Source of the DNA: Halomonas urumqiensis | Lineage (GTDB): Bacteria > Pseudomonadota > Gammaproteobacteria > Pseudomonadales > Halomonadaceae | Direction: 5' to 3' | DNA length: 64,000 nucleotides | Assembly (NCBI RefSeq): GCF_003028575.1 | Contig: NZ_PYUD01000001.1 | Location: 1,178,001 to 1,242,000 of the forward strand | Shown: positions 15,801 through 24,837 of the stretch, piece by piece | Numbering within the stretch: the stretch's first letter is position 1 | Layout of the letters: each line of letters opens with the position of its first letter | Position numbers and translations under genes: made by a program | Notes under the pieces: generated by a model | Database searches by the model: none | What the model saw: only the letters and a program-made list of their open reading frames with translations | Told to the model about the DNA's origin: nothing

Positions 15801-16439
15801 GTGAGTCAAGGTGCGCCAAAAGACGGCTGGGACAAGTTGTCCGCGATGTCGGGTTTTCTCGCCGCGGTGTTCGTACCCCTGACCCTCGGGCTTGCCGGTC
15901 ACTGGTACAGTGACGCGATTCGCGACCGCGAGACCTCACTGAAGGAGCAAGAGTTCGCTCGCGAGTGGGTGCAGCTTTCGCTTGATGTGCTGCGTGAGGA
16001 GAGCGGTGGCGACGACACGGAGGTGTTGCGACAGTGGGCGGTGGATGTGCTCAATCACTTTTCCGATATCGAGATACAGTTCGATGGCGCCTTGCGCGAG
16101 GCGTTGGTGGAAGGGCGTGCACGCCTTCCTGAGGCGGTCACGCAGGCGCCCGCCCCAGAGGCATCGCGCTTCACCCGCATGATCCAGTTGCAGGAAGCCG
16201 CGCTCGAGGCGCTGCTTGAACGAGATATCGGTACTGCCATTCTGTACATGGATGAGGCGCATGCGCTGTGGCACGACTTCCGCACCATCTGGGAAGTGCT
16301 GGGTGAGTTGCGCCGCTCGCGTGAACAGTTGGGTGATGACCAAGGGTGGAGCGAGCTCTACCGAAACCTGTTGCGCCTCTGGGACCTGCGTGACATCGAC
16401 CCCGGGTTACGTGATCGACTGCGCGAACAGGCATCTTGA
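15801..16439 (+). CDS. Membrane-anchored protein of unknown function
   Basis: 212 aa, not recognised. The GTG start has AGGAGGT upstream. A hydrophobic segment (about 15-35, GFLAAVFVPLTLGLAGHWYSD) is followed by a charged, mostly helical region likely to be coiled coil (residues 36-80), and two further helical blocks rich in Glu, Arg and Leu. Topology suggests a single membrane anchor and a large soluble tail. It ends 33 bp before the ACR3-like permease and may be cotranscribed with it. Function unknown. Confidence 0.7.
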   Translation: MSQGAPKDGWDKLSAMSGFLAAVFVPLTLGLAGHWYSDAIRDRETSLKEQEFAREWVQLSLDVLREESGGDDTEVLRQWAVDVLNHFSDIEIQFDGALREALVEGRARLPEAVTQAPAPEASRFTRMIQLQEAALEALLERDIGTAILYMDEAHALWHDFRTIWEVLGELRRSREQLGDDQGWSELYRNLLRLWDLRDIDPGLRDRLREQAS

Positions 16440-16472
16440 CGACATCGATCAGCGTTAACCGGAGCCGGCACT

Positions 16473-17447
16473 TTGCGCGTACGTCTCGAGAAGTATCAGG
16501 TGGGCGTCTACCTGGCGATGATCATGGCCGGTCTGATGCTGGGCAGGATGTTGCCCGGCATGGCGGCGTGGCTGGATGGAGCGCTGTGGCCACTGCTTGC
16601 CACATTGCTTTACGTCACCTTCACTCAGGTGCCGCTGGTGGGGCGGTGGCGGCAGGCGGGACGACGACGCTTTCTGGCGGCGGCGCTGCTCGGTAATTTT
16701 CTGATCATTCCACTACTGGTGTGGGGAGCGGTGTCGTTGTTGCCGCCGGACCCGGCGTTGCGGCTGGGCGTGCTGCTGGTACTGCTGGTGCCCTGCACCG
16801 ATTGGTTCATCACCTTCACGCATCTCGGCGGTGGTGATACCGGTACCGCCATTGGCTTCACCCCGCTCAGCCTGTTGCTGCAACTCGCGCTGCTGCCGCT
16901 ATACCTTTGGTTGTTTCTCGATCAAGCCGCGCTGATCGGTCTTTTTCAGCGCGAGCTGCTCGTGGCGTTCGGCGGTTTGATCCTGTTGCCGTTGATGGCG
17001 GCCTATGCCACCGAACGCTGGGCGCGCGCCTCGCCGGCACGCCAGCAACGGGTCGAGAGGCTCGGTGACTGGCCGATGCCGTTGCTGGGGCTCGTGCTGT
17101 TTGTGGTGGCGGCGGGGCAGGTGTCGGCGATTGCCGATGCGCCGAGCTGGCTTGCCTGGCTGATACCTTTCTTCATCCTTTATCTGGGCCTCGCGGCACT
17201 TCTCGCCAGGAGCCTGGCGCGGCTGTTCGGGCTGCCTGCTGCCCAGGGACGCGTGCTGGCGTTCAGTTTCGGTTCACGTAACTCCTTCGTGGTGTTGCCC
17301 ATCGCCCTGGCCCTGCCGGCGGGCCTGGAGGCGGCTGTCATGGTCGTGGTGTGCCAGTCATTGGTGGAGCTGTTCGGCATGCTGGCTTTCCTGAGACTGG
17401 TGCCAGGGCGCTGGTTTCCCGATGGCGGCGCCGTCGATACGCGCTAG
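16473..17447 (+). CDS. ACR3/BASS-family permease
   Basis: 324 aa membrane protein with about ten helices. The segment LLVPCTDWFITFTHLGGGD (C108) corresponds to the conserved cysteine region of ACR3 transporters, and FGSRNSFVVLPIALALP matches the later BASS motif. It is distant from the ACR3 pump at 5655-6779 and has neither an ArsR-like operator nor ars genes beside it, so arsenite export is possible but not certain. TTG start at 16473 with GGAG upstream. The last 4 bases overlap the convergent small winged-helix gene. Confidence 0.8.
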   Translation: MRVRLEKYQVGVYLAMIMAGLMLGRMLPGMAAWLDGALWPLLATLLYVTFTQVPLVGRWRQAGRRRFLAAALLGNFLIIPLLVWGAVSLLPPDPALRLGVLLVLLVPCTDWFITFTHLGGGDTGTAIGFTPLSLLLQLALLPLYLWLFLDQAALIGLFQRELLVAFGGLILLPLMAAYATERWARASPARQQRVERLGDWPMPLLGLVLFVVAAGQVSAIADAPSWLAWLIPFFILYLGLAALLARSLARLFGLPAAQGRVLAFSFGSRNSFVVLPIALALPAGLEAAVMVVVCQSLVELFGMLAFLRLVPGRWFPDGGAVDTR

Positions 17448-17752
17448 CGGTCGACGACTGGATAGCCCAGGGTGCGGCGCAGTCGTTCGGCATTCTGCGC
17501 GACCCAGTCGGGGTCGATGGGGCCCCAGTCGCGAATCACGTAATGGCCGATATTGTGCCGTTCGCCGTCACCCTTCTCGAAGCGGCAATCGATGTCCAGT
17601 TCCGCCAGTGCCGAGAGGGTGTCCTGGGCGGTTCGTCTTGGCATCCCGGTGGCTGTGATGATCGCCGGAACGCTTGCCGCGCCACTGGCCACCAGATGGG
17701 CCACGTAGAGCCGGCGGTAGAAGCTCGACTGGGTCTTGCTGATGGCGTTCAT
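17444..17752 (-). CDS. Small winged helix-turn-helix protein
   Basis: 102 aa beginning MNAISKTQSSFYRRLYVAHL. A helix-turn-helix is visible in SVPAIITATGMPRRTAQDTLSALAEL, followed by a short wing (FEKGDGERHNIGHYVIRDWGPID). Proteins with this layout are widespread in Pseudomonas and Halomonas and annotated only as helix-turn-helix proteins. Longer in-frame versions reaching 18133 would overlap bioA and are rejected. 50 bp downstream of bioA and possibly in its transcript; its stop overlaps the convergent permease stop. Confidence 0.75.
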   Translation of the reverse strand: MNAISKTQSSFYRRLYVAHLVASGAASVPAIITATGMPRRTAQDTLSALAELDIDCRFEKGDGERHNIGHYVIRDWGPIDPDWVAQNAERLRRTLGYPVVDR

Positions 17753-17802
17753 GGGGCGTCCTTGTCGGTGAGAGGTCAGGTTCCAGCCTAGCGTGGCCGT
17801 GC

Positions 17803-19068
17803 TCAGTGAAACCAGCCCTTCATCACATCGGTAATGCGGCGCATGTCGGCGGGCGAGGTGATGTAGGCGGGCATGGTGTACAGCCAGCGGCCGATCGGGC
17901 GCAGCCACACCCCCTGCTCGCGGGCATGGTCGGCCACACCCGCCAGGTCCTTGGCGTCGCGGGTTTCGATCACCGCCGTGGCCCCGAGCATTCGAACGTC
18001 CTCGACAGCGGGGTGGGCGGCAAGCACGGCATCGTCGACGAGCTCCGTGCGCAGGATCTCGCTCAGCCCGGCAATGCGTGCCAGGTAATGCTCCTCCTCG
18101 AATACCGCCAGGCTCTCCAGTGCCACCCGACAAGCCAGCGGGTTACCCATGAAGGTGGGGCCATGCATGAAGGCGTGGTGCGGAGTGTCGCCGATGAAAG
18201 CGTCGTGGACGCGGTCGGTGGCGAGGGTGGCGGCATGGCCGAGATAACCACCGGTCAGCCCCTTGGAAAGCACCATCATGTCGGGTGTCACTCCGGCGTG
18301 ATCCGAAGCGAACAGTCGCCCGGTTCGCCCGAAGCCAGTGGCCACTTCGTCGAACACCAGTAGCACGTCGAACTCGTCGCACAGTTCGCGGGCACCCCTG
18401 AGGTAGTGAGGCGAGGTCATGTTGAGCCCGCCCGCGGCCTGCAGCAGCGGTTCCATCAGCAGCGCGGCGATCTCGTGGTGGTGGCGTTCCAGCACGCGAC
18501 GCAAGGCGGTGAGGTCCGCCTCGCAAGCCTCGCGAGGCGCATCGAAAGGGGCGGTGGGCGCCGGCGCGAAGTGGTGGCGGGGCAGGTAGCCGGCAAACAG
18601 CGAATGCATGCCTTCCTCGGGATCGCATACCGCCATGCAACCGGCGGTATCGCCGTGGTAGGCCTTCATCAGCGACAGCAACCGGTGCTTGCCGGGCTTG
18701 CCCTGCAACTGGTGATACTGCACGGCCATCTTCATGGCCACCTCCATCCCCACCGAGCCACTGTCGGAATAGAACACATGGTTCAATCCGTCAGGAGTGA
18801 TGCGCACCAGTTCCCGGGCCAGCCGGTCGGCGGGTTCGTGGGTCAACCCGCCTAGCATCACGTGGCACAGCTTGCCCGCCTGCTCGCGGATGGCCGCGAC
18901 CAGCCTTGGGTGGGCGTAACCGTGGATCATGCACCACCACGAGCAGGTGGCGTCGAGCAACTGCTCACCGGTATCCAGCGTAAAGTTCGGCCCCTCGCCC
19001 CCGACCACCTTGGGCGCGGGTGACTGGGTCTTGAGATGGGCATAGGGATGCCAGACGTGGGAGGTCAT
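17803..19068 (-). CDS. bioA: Adenosylmethionine-8-amino-7-oxononanoate aminotransferase
   Basis: Third step of biotin ring assembly: uses SAM as amino donor to turn KAPA into DAPA, 421 aa, PLP enzyme. Typical BioA features: LDATCSWWCMIHGYAHP near residue 40, FYSDSGSVGMEVAMKMA, the PLP aspartate in LLVFDEVATGFGRTG and the Schiff-base lysine in VLSKGLTGGYLG. Separated from bioD upstream by tRNA-Leu, so it is either transcribed through the tRNA or from its own promoter in the 125-bp gap. Confidence 0.95.
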   Translation of the reverse strand: MTSHVWHPYAHLKTQSPAPKVVGGEGPNFTLDTGEQLLDATCSWWCMIHGYAHPRLVAAIREQAGKLCHVMLGGLTHEPADRLARELVRITPDGLNHVFYSDSGSVGMEVAMKMAVQYHQLQGKPGKHRLLSLMKAYHGDTAGCMAVCDPEEGMHSLFAGYLPRHHFAPAPTAPFDAPREACEADLTALRRVLERHHHEIAALLMEPLLQAAGGLNMTSPHYLRGARELCDEFDVLLVFDEVATGFGRTGRLFASDHAGVTPDMMVLSKGLTGGYLGHAATLATDRVHDAFIGDTPHHAFMHGPTFMGNPLACRVALESLAVFEEEHYLARIAGLSEILRTELVDDAVLAAHPAVEDVRMLGATAVIETRDAKDLAGVADHAREQGVWLRPIGRWLYTMPAYITSPADMRRITDVMKGWFH

Positions 19069-19193
19069 CGTTGGCTCCTGGAGTCATGTTCGGGTGAAGG
19101 GCGGGCACGCCAAAGCAATGCGCGTTCCCGGTGGAAGCACAATTGGAGAAGGAGATGAATGGCGATACGTACCCGCGATTGCGGGTCACGAAA

Positions 19194-19278
<85 letters not shown>

Positions 19279-19322
19279 ACGAACGGGCAGGCGTCCACAT
19301 TTTACGGACGCGCCCCGGCAAG

Positions 19323-20042
19323 TCAATCGGCATCGGGTAATTCCAGCCAATCAGCCGCTTGCTCGGCCATGGCGGCGGGGTTTTGCGTGGCAAGCCTGGG
19401 AATCATGCCAAGGCAGGGGGCGTGGATGCATCGGGCAAGCGTGGTCAGGTTGTCATCCAGCAGTCGATTGTCATCGGCGCTGGCATCATGGGCGAAGCCA
19501 CCGTCCAGTGAATTGCCGACCCACCCGGCAAGCGTCAGGCCATCGCCGGTAATCGCTTCCGCCGTCAGCCGAGCGTGATTGATACAGCCAAGCTCGAGCC
19601 CCACCACCAGTATTACCGGCAGCTCGAGCCGAACCGCCAGGCCGGCAAGGTCCTCATGGTTGTTGAGCGGTACGCGCCAGCCCCCGGCGCCCTCGATCAG
19701 CGTGAAGTCGCGTTCAAGCGCGAGCATTGGCCGGGTGTGATCCTCGAGGTCATCGAGTCGCAGCGACATGTTGGCCCGGCGCGCCGCGAGGTGAGGGGCA
19801 ATGGCCGGTTCGAAGGCGAACGGATTGATCAGCTCATAGTCGGTGTCGGGCGTGCTCTGGGCCTGCAAGGCCAGCGCATCGGCATTGCGCAGCCCCTCCC
19901 GTGTATCCGTGCTGCCCGAGGCAACAGGCTTGAGTCCGAGTGTCGAGAGCCCTCGCCTGCGCGCAAGGGCCAGCAGTGCAGAGCTCACCAGTGTCTTGCC
20001 GGCGTCGGTGTCGGTACCGGTGACGAAATACGTGGGCATCAT
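19323..20042 (-). CDS. bioD: Dethiobiotin synthetase
   Basis: ATP-dependent carboxylation of DAPA to dethiobiotin, 239 aa. P-loop GTDTDAGKT (residues 9-17), the family substrate motif SGSTDTREGLRNADALALQ and EGAGGWRVPL near 115 are visible. Two adjacent ATGs (20042, 20039) are possible starts. Fifth gene of the bio operon in this direction; the tRNA-Leu follows. Confidence 0.94.
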   Translation of the reverse strand: MMPTYFVTGTDTDAGKTLVSSALLALARRRGLSTLGLKPVASGSTDTREGLRNADALALQAQSTPDTDYELINPFAFEPAIAPHLAARRANMSLRLDDLEDHTRPMLALERDFTLIEGAGGWRVPLNNHEDLAGLAVRLELPVILVVGLELGCINHARLTAEAITGDGLTLAGWVGNSLDGGFAHDASADDNRLLDDNLTTLARCIHAPCLGMIPRLATQNPAAMAEQAADWLELPDAD

Positions 20043-20079
20043 GGTTCCTCGTTTGGCGGCGTTACCGCGCTGTCACCTT

Positions 20080-20928
20080 TCAGTGCGTGAGCTCAAGGGT
20101 CAGGAGTCGATAGCTGACCGGCAATCCCGCCGGCTCCCTCAGGGCTTCATAGCGATGGTTGGCACGCGCCAGGTCACGACGCGTCAGCCGGGCGCCTGGC
20201 CTGGCGGTCTGGGCGCCCACACCCTTGATCGACGCCATCACCGCGCGCAGGTCCGGGTAGTGAAAGCGCAGCGTCCTTGCCTTCACCGTGATTCGGGGGA
20301 ACCCCGCCAGGCGTGCCGCAGCGAGATGCCGCTCGCGGGAATGGAACGCCAGCATGGCAGCCGGTTTGCCGGGCCGGGACCAGGCGTGGCGAATCTCGCT
20401 CAGGGTGCCTGGTGCGAGGGTGTTGATCAGCGCTTGCCCGCCGGGTCTCAACACCCGGTAGACCTCGCTCAGCACGGCATCCAGGTCCGGGCACCACTGG
20501 ATCGCCAGGTTGGAGACCACGAGATCCTGGCTTGCATCGGCGAGGGGCAGCGCTTGTGCATCGGCGCACAGCCAAACGATGTGGTCGCCATGCTGGCGCT
20601 GCGCCACGTCGAGCATGCCGGGAGCCAGGTCGAGCCCGGTCACGCGTGCGTGCGTGCCGTAGCGCCCGGCGAGCCTTGCGCTCCAGTGGCCTGGCCCACA
20701 GCCCAGGTCGAGCACCTGGCCATCGACGTTGCCAGCGCGGTGGGTCCCCAGCCGCTCGGGAAGTGCCGCCCATAGGATCTCTCCCATTGCTTGCTGGGCG
20801 CTGGCCAGGCACTGGTAGTGGCCGGCTGCTCGGGAAAAGGCGTGGGCCACACGGTCACGCCAGCACTGCGGCGAATCGTCCTGGCTGGCGGTATGGGAAG
20901 TTAGGGCGAGCGGTGCGGTGCTTCTCAT
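20080..20928 (-). CDS. bioC: Malonyl-ACP O-methyltransferase BioC
   Basis: SAM-dependent methyltransferase that masks malonyl-ACP so fatty acid synthase can build the pimeloyl chain, 282 aa. Rossmann motif VLDLGCGPGHWSARLA (near 73), acidic turn GLDLAPGMLDVA, and VSNLAIQWCPDLDAVLSEVYRVLRPGG, with the QWC segment characteristic of BioC. Start overlaps the bioH stop by 4 bases, indicating translational coupling with its functional partner. Confidence 0.93.
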   Translation of the reverse strand: MRSTAPLALTSHTASQDDSPQCWRDRVAHAFSRAAGHYQCLASAQQAMGEILWAALPERLGTHRAGNVDGQVLDLGCGPGHWSARLAGRYGTHARVTGLDLAPGMLDVAQRQHGDHIVWLCADAQALPLADASQDLVVSNLAIQWCPDLDAVLSEVYRVLRPGGQALINTLAPGTLSEIRHAWSRPGKPAAMLAFHSRERHLAAARLAGFPRITVKARTLRFHYPDLRAVMASIKGVGAQTARPGARLTRRDLARANHRYEALREPAGLPVSYRLLTLELTH

Positions 20929-21668
20929 GCCGAGGCCTCGCTTGAAGCGCTGGGTTGGCGACCCGGTACCTGGCGAGCGATATCGGCGAGCAGCGTGGCC
21001 AGCCGCTCAGGGCGAGAGAGCATTGGACAGTGCCCCGCGCCATTGATCCGACAATCCGCCGAGTCGCGATGGCTCGGTGCCAGTAGCGGGTCGTGCTCGC
21101 CGGCCAGACGCACGATCGGACAGGGCGCCTGCGCCAGTTGATGGCTGACATCGAGACTCGCCAGTTGCTCGAGGCCGGCGGCGAGCGTCGCGGGGTCGGC
21201 CAATGGCGAAGCAGGATCGACCAGGGTGGCGAGTTGGCGATAGGCGTGACGTGGCGAGGGTTCGCCCTTGAGTTGCCAGCGCCGAAAATGCGCAAGCGTT
21301 GCCTGGCTGTCACGGGCGAATGCCCGGCGAAACGCATCCAGCGCCTCTTGATCGACGCCATCCGGCGTGCAGAAACGTGGCCCTATGCCAAGCTGGACCA
21401 GCGCGCTTGGCGCCGGCAGGTGATCGAGCAGCGCGGCGGCGAGCAGGCCGCCGAGCGACCATCCGACCCACACCGCATCGCTTGGCAGATCATTGGCCAT
21501 GGCCTCGGCCAGGGCGTGCATATCGGTTGGGTCGGACAGTGGCTTGCGCCCGCCATAGCCGGGCCAGTCCGGGGTGCTGACGCGGATATCGGCGGGCCAG
21601 TGTTCGCCAAGTGGCTGCCAGATGCGCGCATCAATGCCCCAGCCCGAGAGCAGCACCAGATGACTCAT
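20925..21668 (-). CDS. bioH: Pimeloyl-ACP methyl ester esterase BioH
   Basis: Alpha/beta hydrolase that removes the methyl group to release pimeloyl-ACP, 247 aa. Starts with LVLLSGWGIDARIW (oxyanion region); nucleophile S71 in GWSLGG, acid in GEHDPLL and histidine in GAGHCPM. 4-base overlaps on both sides (bioF stop, bioC start). Gene order bioB-F-H-C-D resembles Pseudomonas. Confidence 0.93.
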   Translation of the reverse strand: MSHLVLLSGWGIDARIWQPLGEHWPADIRVSTPDWPGYGGRKPLSDPTDMHALAEAMANDLPSDAVWVGWSLGGLLAAALLDHLPAPSALVQLGIGPRFCTPDGVDQEALDAFRRAFARDSQATLAHFRRWQLKGEPSPRHAYRQLATLVDPASPLADPATLAAGLEQLASLDVSHQLAQAPCPIVRLAGEHDPLLAPSHRDSADCRINGAGHCPMLSRPERLATLLADIARQVPGRQPSASSEASA

Positions 21669-22855
21669 GCGTCGATCTCCCGATGGCGTCGGATATCCAC
21701 GGCTGTTTGGCAGTCGGCGAGGCCTCCAAGCAGGGCATCGATATCGTCGTTACTGTGGGCCGCGCTCAGGGTGATACGCAGTCGTGCCTGGCCGCGTGGC
21801 ACCGTGGGTTCGCGAATCGCTCCTACCCGCAGGTTGCGCTTGGCGAGGTGTGCCGACCAGGCCATCACGCGCTGGCTATCTCCCAGCACCAGTGGCTGGA
21901 TTGGAGTCGTGGAGGCCATCAGCGGCAACCCCAACCGTGCGGCCTCGTGGCGAAAGCGGCGGATCATTGACGCGAGTCTTGCTCGACGCTCGGGTTCGGT
22001 GGCCAGAATATCCAGTGCCGCAAGCGTGGCGGCGGCGACCCCGGGTGGCTGGGCCGTGGTGTAGACGTAGGGGCGGGCGAACTGGATCAGGTGCTCGACC
22101 AGCGCATGGCTGCCCGCCACGAAGGCGCCGGCGGTGCCGAGCGCCTTGCCGAGCGTTCCCACCAGTACCGGCACCGCATCGACGCCATGCATACGGCCAA
22201 CGCAGCCATCGCCATGTTCGCCGAGCACCCCGAGGCCGTGGGCGTCGTCGATCATCAGCCAGGCACCATGCCGGGCACATGTCGCACTCAGGCCGGCGAT
22301 ATCGGCCACGTCCCCATCCATGCTGAATACGCCATCGCTTACCACCAGCGCGCGTGACTGGGCAGGGGTGCGCCCCAGCAGGCGCTCGAGGTCGGCAAGG
22401 TCGCGGTGATGGAAACGCCGCGAGCGAGCGCCGGCAAGTGCGGCGCCATCCAGCAGTGACGCGTGGTTGAGTCGGTCCTGGAAAATCAGCGGGGGGCATG
22501 CCCCCTGGGTGTTGTGGTCGCAAAGGGCCTGCAGGGTACCGAGGTTGGCCATGTACCCGGTCGAGAAAAGCAACGCCCGAGGGCGACCTGTCAATGCGGC
22601 CAGACGCGCTTCAAGAGCGTCATGCACGTCCAAATGACCGGTGACAAGGTGAGACGCACGGGCACCGGCACCGAAACGACGCGCCCCCTCGGCCTGCGCC
22701 TCGGCAAGGCGTGGGTCACCGGCGAGGCCCAGGTAATCGTTACCGGCGAAGTCGCGCAGTGCGGCATTCCCATGGTGGGTGCGCCTTACCCGCCACAGGC
22801 CCTGTGCGCGGCGTTCGTCGGCGCACAGGGCGAGGTGTTCAGACCAGCGGACCAT
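21665..22855 (-). CDS. bioF: 8-amino-7-oxononanoate synthase
   Basis: PLP enzyme condensing pimeloyl-ACP with alanine to KAPA, 396 aa. Visible: FAGNDYLGLAGDPRL, FSTGYMANLGTLQAL, DDAHGLGVLGEHGDGC and the Schiff-base lysine in VGTLGKALGTAGAFVAGS. Twelve bases after bioB, overlapping bioH by four. Confidence 0.95.
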   Translation of the reverse strand: MVRWSEHLALCADERRAQGLWRVRRTHHGNAALRDFAGNDYLGLAGDPRLAEAQAEGARRFGAGARASHLVTGHLDVHDALEARLAALTGRPRALLFSTGYMANLGTLQALCDHNTQGACPPLIFQDRLNHASLLDGAALAGARSRRFHHRDLADLERLLGRTPAQSRALVVSDGVFSMDGDVADIAGLSATCARHGAWLMIDDAHGLGVLGEHGDGCVGRMHGVDAVPVLVGTLGKALGTAGAFVAGSHALVEHLIQFARPYVYTTAQPPGVAAATLAALDILATEPERRARLASMIRRFRHEAARLGLPLMASTTPIQPLVLGDSQRVMAWSAHLAKRNLRVGAIREPTVPRGQARLRITLSAAHSNDDIDALLGGLADCQTAVDIRRHREIDA

Positions 22856-22867
22856 GCGATAGCACTC

Positions 22868-23971
22868 CTAGACCAGCGTGGCGTCGTAGAAGCGTTCGTT
22901 GGATTCGCTCGACGCCTGGCGGAGCATTGCGGCTTGCAGGCTGGCCTGGGTGCGTGTGTCATCGGCCCGCATGCTCTTTTCGACGTGCTCGGGGTGCAGG
23001 CCGAGCTTGTCGAACAGCGCACGGTCGCGCTCCACCTGAGGGTTGCCGGTGGTCAGCAGGCGGTCGCCGTAGAAGATCGAGTTGGCGCCGGCCAGAAAGG
23101 CCAGTGCCTGGGTGGATTCATCCATCTGCTCGCGGCCGGCGGAGAGTCGCACATGGCTTCTCGGCATCAGGATGCGTGCCACGGCAATGGCGCGGATGAA
23201 GACGATCGGGTCGAGATCCTCGACATTCTCGAGCGGCGTGCCCGGGACCTTGACCAGCATGTTGATCGGCACTGACTCCGGGTGCGGCTCGAGCTTGACC
23301 AGTTGTTGCAACAGCGCGGCACGGTCGCGTGGTGCCTCGCCCATGCCGAGGATACCGCCGGAGCATACCTTCATGCCGGCCTCACGCACGTTGCCAAGCG
23401 TCTCCAGGCGGTCGGCATAGGTGCGGGTGGTGATGATCTCGCCGTAGTACTCGGGAGAGGTGTCGAGGTTGTGGTTGTAGTAGTCGAGCCCGGCCTCGGA
23501 CAGTTGTCTTGCCTGGTCGCCATCGACCATGCCCAGTGTCATGCAGGTTTCCAGCCCCAGCGCCTTGACCCGCGTGACCATCTCGATCACCGCCTCGAGA
23601 TCCTTCTCGCGGGGGCTCTTCCACGCCGCCCCCATGCAGAAGCGGCTGGCGCCGGCCTGCTTTGCGGCCTTGGCCTGTTCCACCACCTTCTCGATTTCCA
23701 GCAATTTCTCTTTGGCAAGCCCGGTGTTGTAGTGGCCAGACTGTGGGCAGTACTTGCAGTCCTCCGGGCAGGCGCCGGTCTTGATCGACAGCAGGGTGGA
23801 GACCTGCACCGCATTGGGGTCGAAGTGCGTGCGATGCACTTGCTGGGCGCGGAACAGCAGGTCGTTGAAGGGCAGGGCGAACAGGGCTTCGATGTCGTCC
23901 AGCGTCCAGTCGTGGCGAATGTCCGGTTGGCTGGCTAGGGTCTGAGTAGTGGCGTTACTTGGCTGAGTCAT
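22868..23971 (-). CDS. bioB: Biotin synthase
   Basis: Radical SAM enzyme that inserts sulfur into dethiobiotin, 367 aa. The 4Fe-4S motif is [17 protein letters not shown]; the conserved [30 protein letters not shown] and [17 protein letters not shown] segments follow. Start at 23971 ([10 protein letters not shown]); a longer reading frame to 24163 would cross the BirA boxes. First gene of the bio operon, so BirA control here sets expression of the whole pathway. Confidence 0.96.
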   Translation of the reverse strand: MTQPSNATTQTLASQPDIRHDWTLDDIEALFALPFNDLLFRAQQVHRTHFDPNAVQVSTLLSIKTGACPEDCKYCPQSGHYNTGLAKEKLLEIEKVVEQAKAAKQAGASRFCMGAAWKSPREKDLEAVIEMVTRVKALGLETCMTLGMVDGDQARQLSEAGLDYYNHNLDTSPEYYGEIITTRTYADRLETLGNVREAGMKVCSGGILGMGEAPRDRAALLQQLVKLEPHPESVPINMLVKVPGTPLENVEDLDPIVFIRAIAVARILMPRSHVRLSAGREQMDESTQALAFLAGANSIFYGDRLLTTGNPQVERDRALFDKLGLHPEHVEKSMRADDTRTQASLQAAMLRQASSESNERFYDATLV

Positions 23972-23985
23972 GGAGGAACGGCCTA

Positions 23986-24018
23986 TGGTCAACTTGTCGG
24001 GTCTATCAGGGTTGACGA
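23986..24018 (-). promoter_or_regulatory. BirA box A in bioB leader
   Basis: TGGTCAACT, 15 bases, GGTTGACGA: inverted half-sites like the BirA operator (TTGTnAACC-N14-16-GGTTnACAA). It lies just upstream of bioB and downstream of its candidate promoter. BirA loaded with biotinyl-AMP would block transcription. Confidence 0.6.
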
Positions 24019-24041
24019 ATAGCTTAGGGAAGTGCCGGCTC

Positions 24042-24073
24042 TTGTCAACTCGACTTGTGGGGAAGGTTGACGG
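24042..24073 (-). promoter_or_regulatory. BirA box B and bioB promoter
   Basis: TTGTCAACT, 14 bases, GGTTGACGG. On the minus strand the left arm also supplies a -35 TTGACA (24043-24048) with a weak -10 16-18 bases on, so repressor and polymerase would compete. The box also lies directly before the likely comF start. Confidence 0.6.
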
Positions 24074-24074
24074 A

Positions 24075-24767
24075 GTGCTGCGGCAGGCCTTGCCCGGGCG
24101 TTGTGACTTCTGCCTGTCAGTGCGTTGCCAGAAAAGCCCGGCCGGGGTGCGGCCCTGGTGCACTTCCTGCCATGAGACCTTGCCCTGGAATCTGCCTGCC
24201 TGCCCCGGTTGTGCTGAACCACAGCATGGGCAACTTTCGGGCCGGCGATGTGGCGCCTGCCTGGCGCTTCCACCGTCATTCGACCGTGCGCGTGTGCCGC
24301 TTATCTACCGCGACGAAGTGGCGGGGTTGATACAGCGTTTCAAGTTTCATGCCTCGCCACGGGCGGGCAGTGTACTGCTGGAGCTGCTGATGGGGGCGCT
24401 TCCCGACGAGGCGTTGCGTTGGCCCGAGGCGCTGATGGCGGTGCCACTGCACCCCGCGCGCGCACGCCAGCGCGGCTTCGATCAGGCCGAGTGGCTGGCC
24501 AGCCGGCTGTCACGACAGCTGGGTGTCGGGCAATGTCGCGCCACGCGGCTTCGTGACACGAGAAGCCAGCGCGGGCTCGATCGCCCCGAGCGTCGTCGCA
24601 ACCTGCGTGGCGCTTTCCGTGTGGCCGGCCCTTTGCCCGGACGGCTGGTGCTGATCGATGACGTGATGACCACCGGTGCCACGCTCGACGCCCTGGCGCT
24701 GGCATGCCAACGAGCCGGTGCCCGAGAGATCGAAGTGTGGGCCTGCGCGCGGACCCCGCTGGACTGA
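24075..24767 (+). CDS. comF: ComF family phosphoribosyltransferase-like protein
   Basis: 230 aa. N-terminal zinc-type cysteines (CDFC, CTSC, CPGC, CGAC) followed by a PRTase domain with the PRPP loop [17 protein letters not shown]. ComF proteins are linked to DNA uptake and replication restart after DNA damage. The start is uncertain: GTG at 24075 leaves both BirA-like boxes outside the gene; GTG 24057 or ATG 23970 would read through them. Divergent from bioB. Confidence 0.85.
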   Translation: MLRQALPGRCDFCLSVRCQKSPAGVRPWCTSCHETLPWNLPACPGCAEPQHGQLSGRRCGACLALPPSFDRARVPLIYRDEVAGLIQRFKFHASPRAGSVLLELLMGALPDEALRWPEALMAVPLHPARARQRGFDQAEWLASRLSRQLGVGQCRATRLRDTRSQRGLDRPERRRNLRGAFRVAGPLPGRLVLIDDVMTTGATLDALALACQRAGAREIEVWACARTPLD

Positions 24768-24837
24768 CGGATCGATTGACTGCTGGTTACCCGGCAAGCT
24801 CTGGTAGCATGCATCTTTTGACCGGACGGGAGTCCCC

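Noticed and set aside
17753..18133. Extended N-terminus of the small winged-helix protein
   Set aside because: Lies antiparallel-free but out of frame within bioA on the same strand; Arg/Gly-rich shadow sequence.
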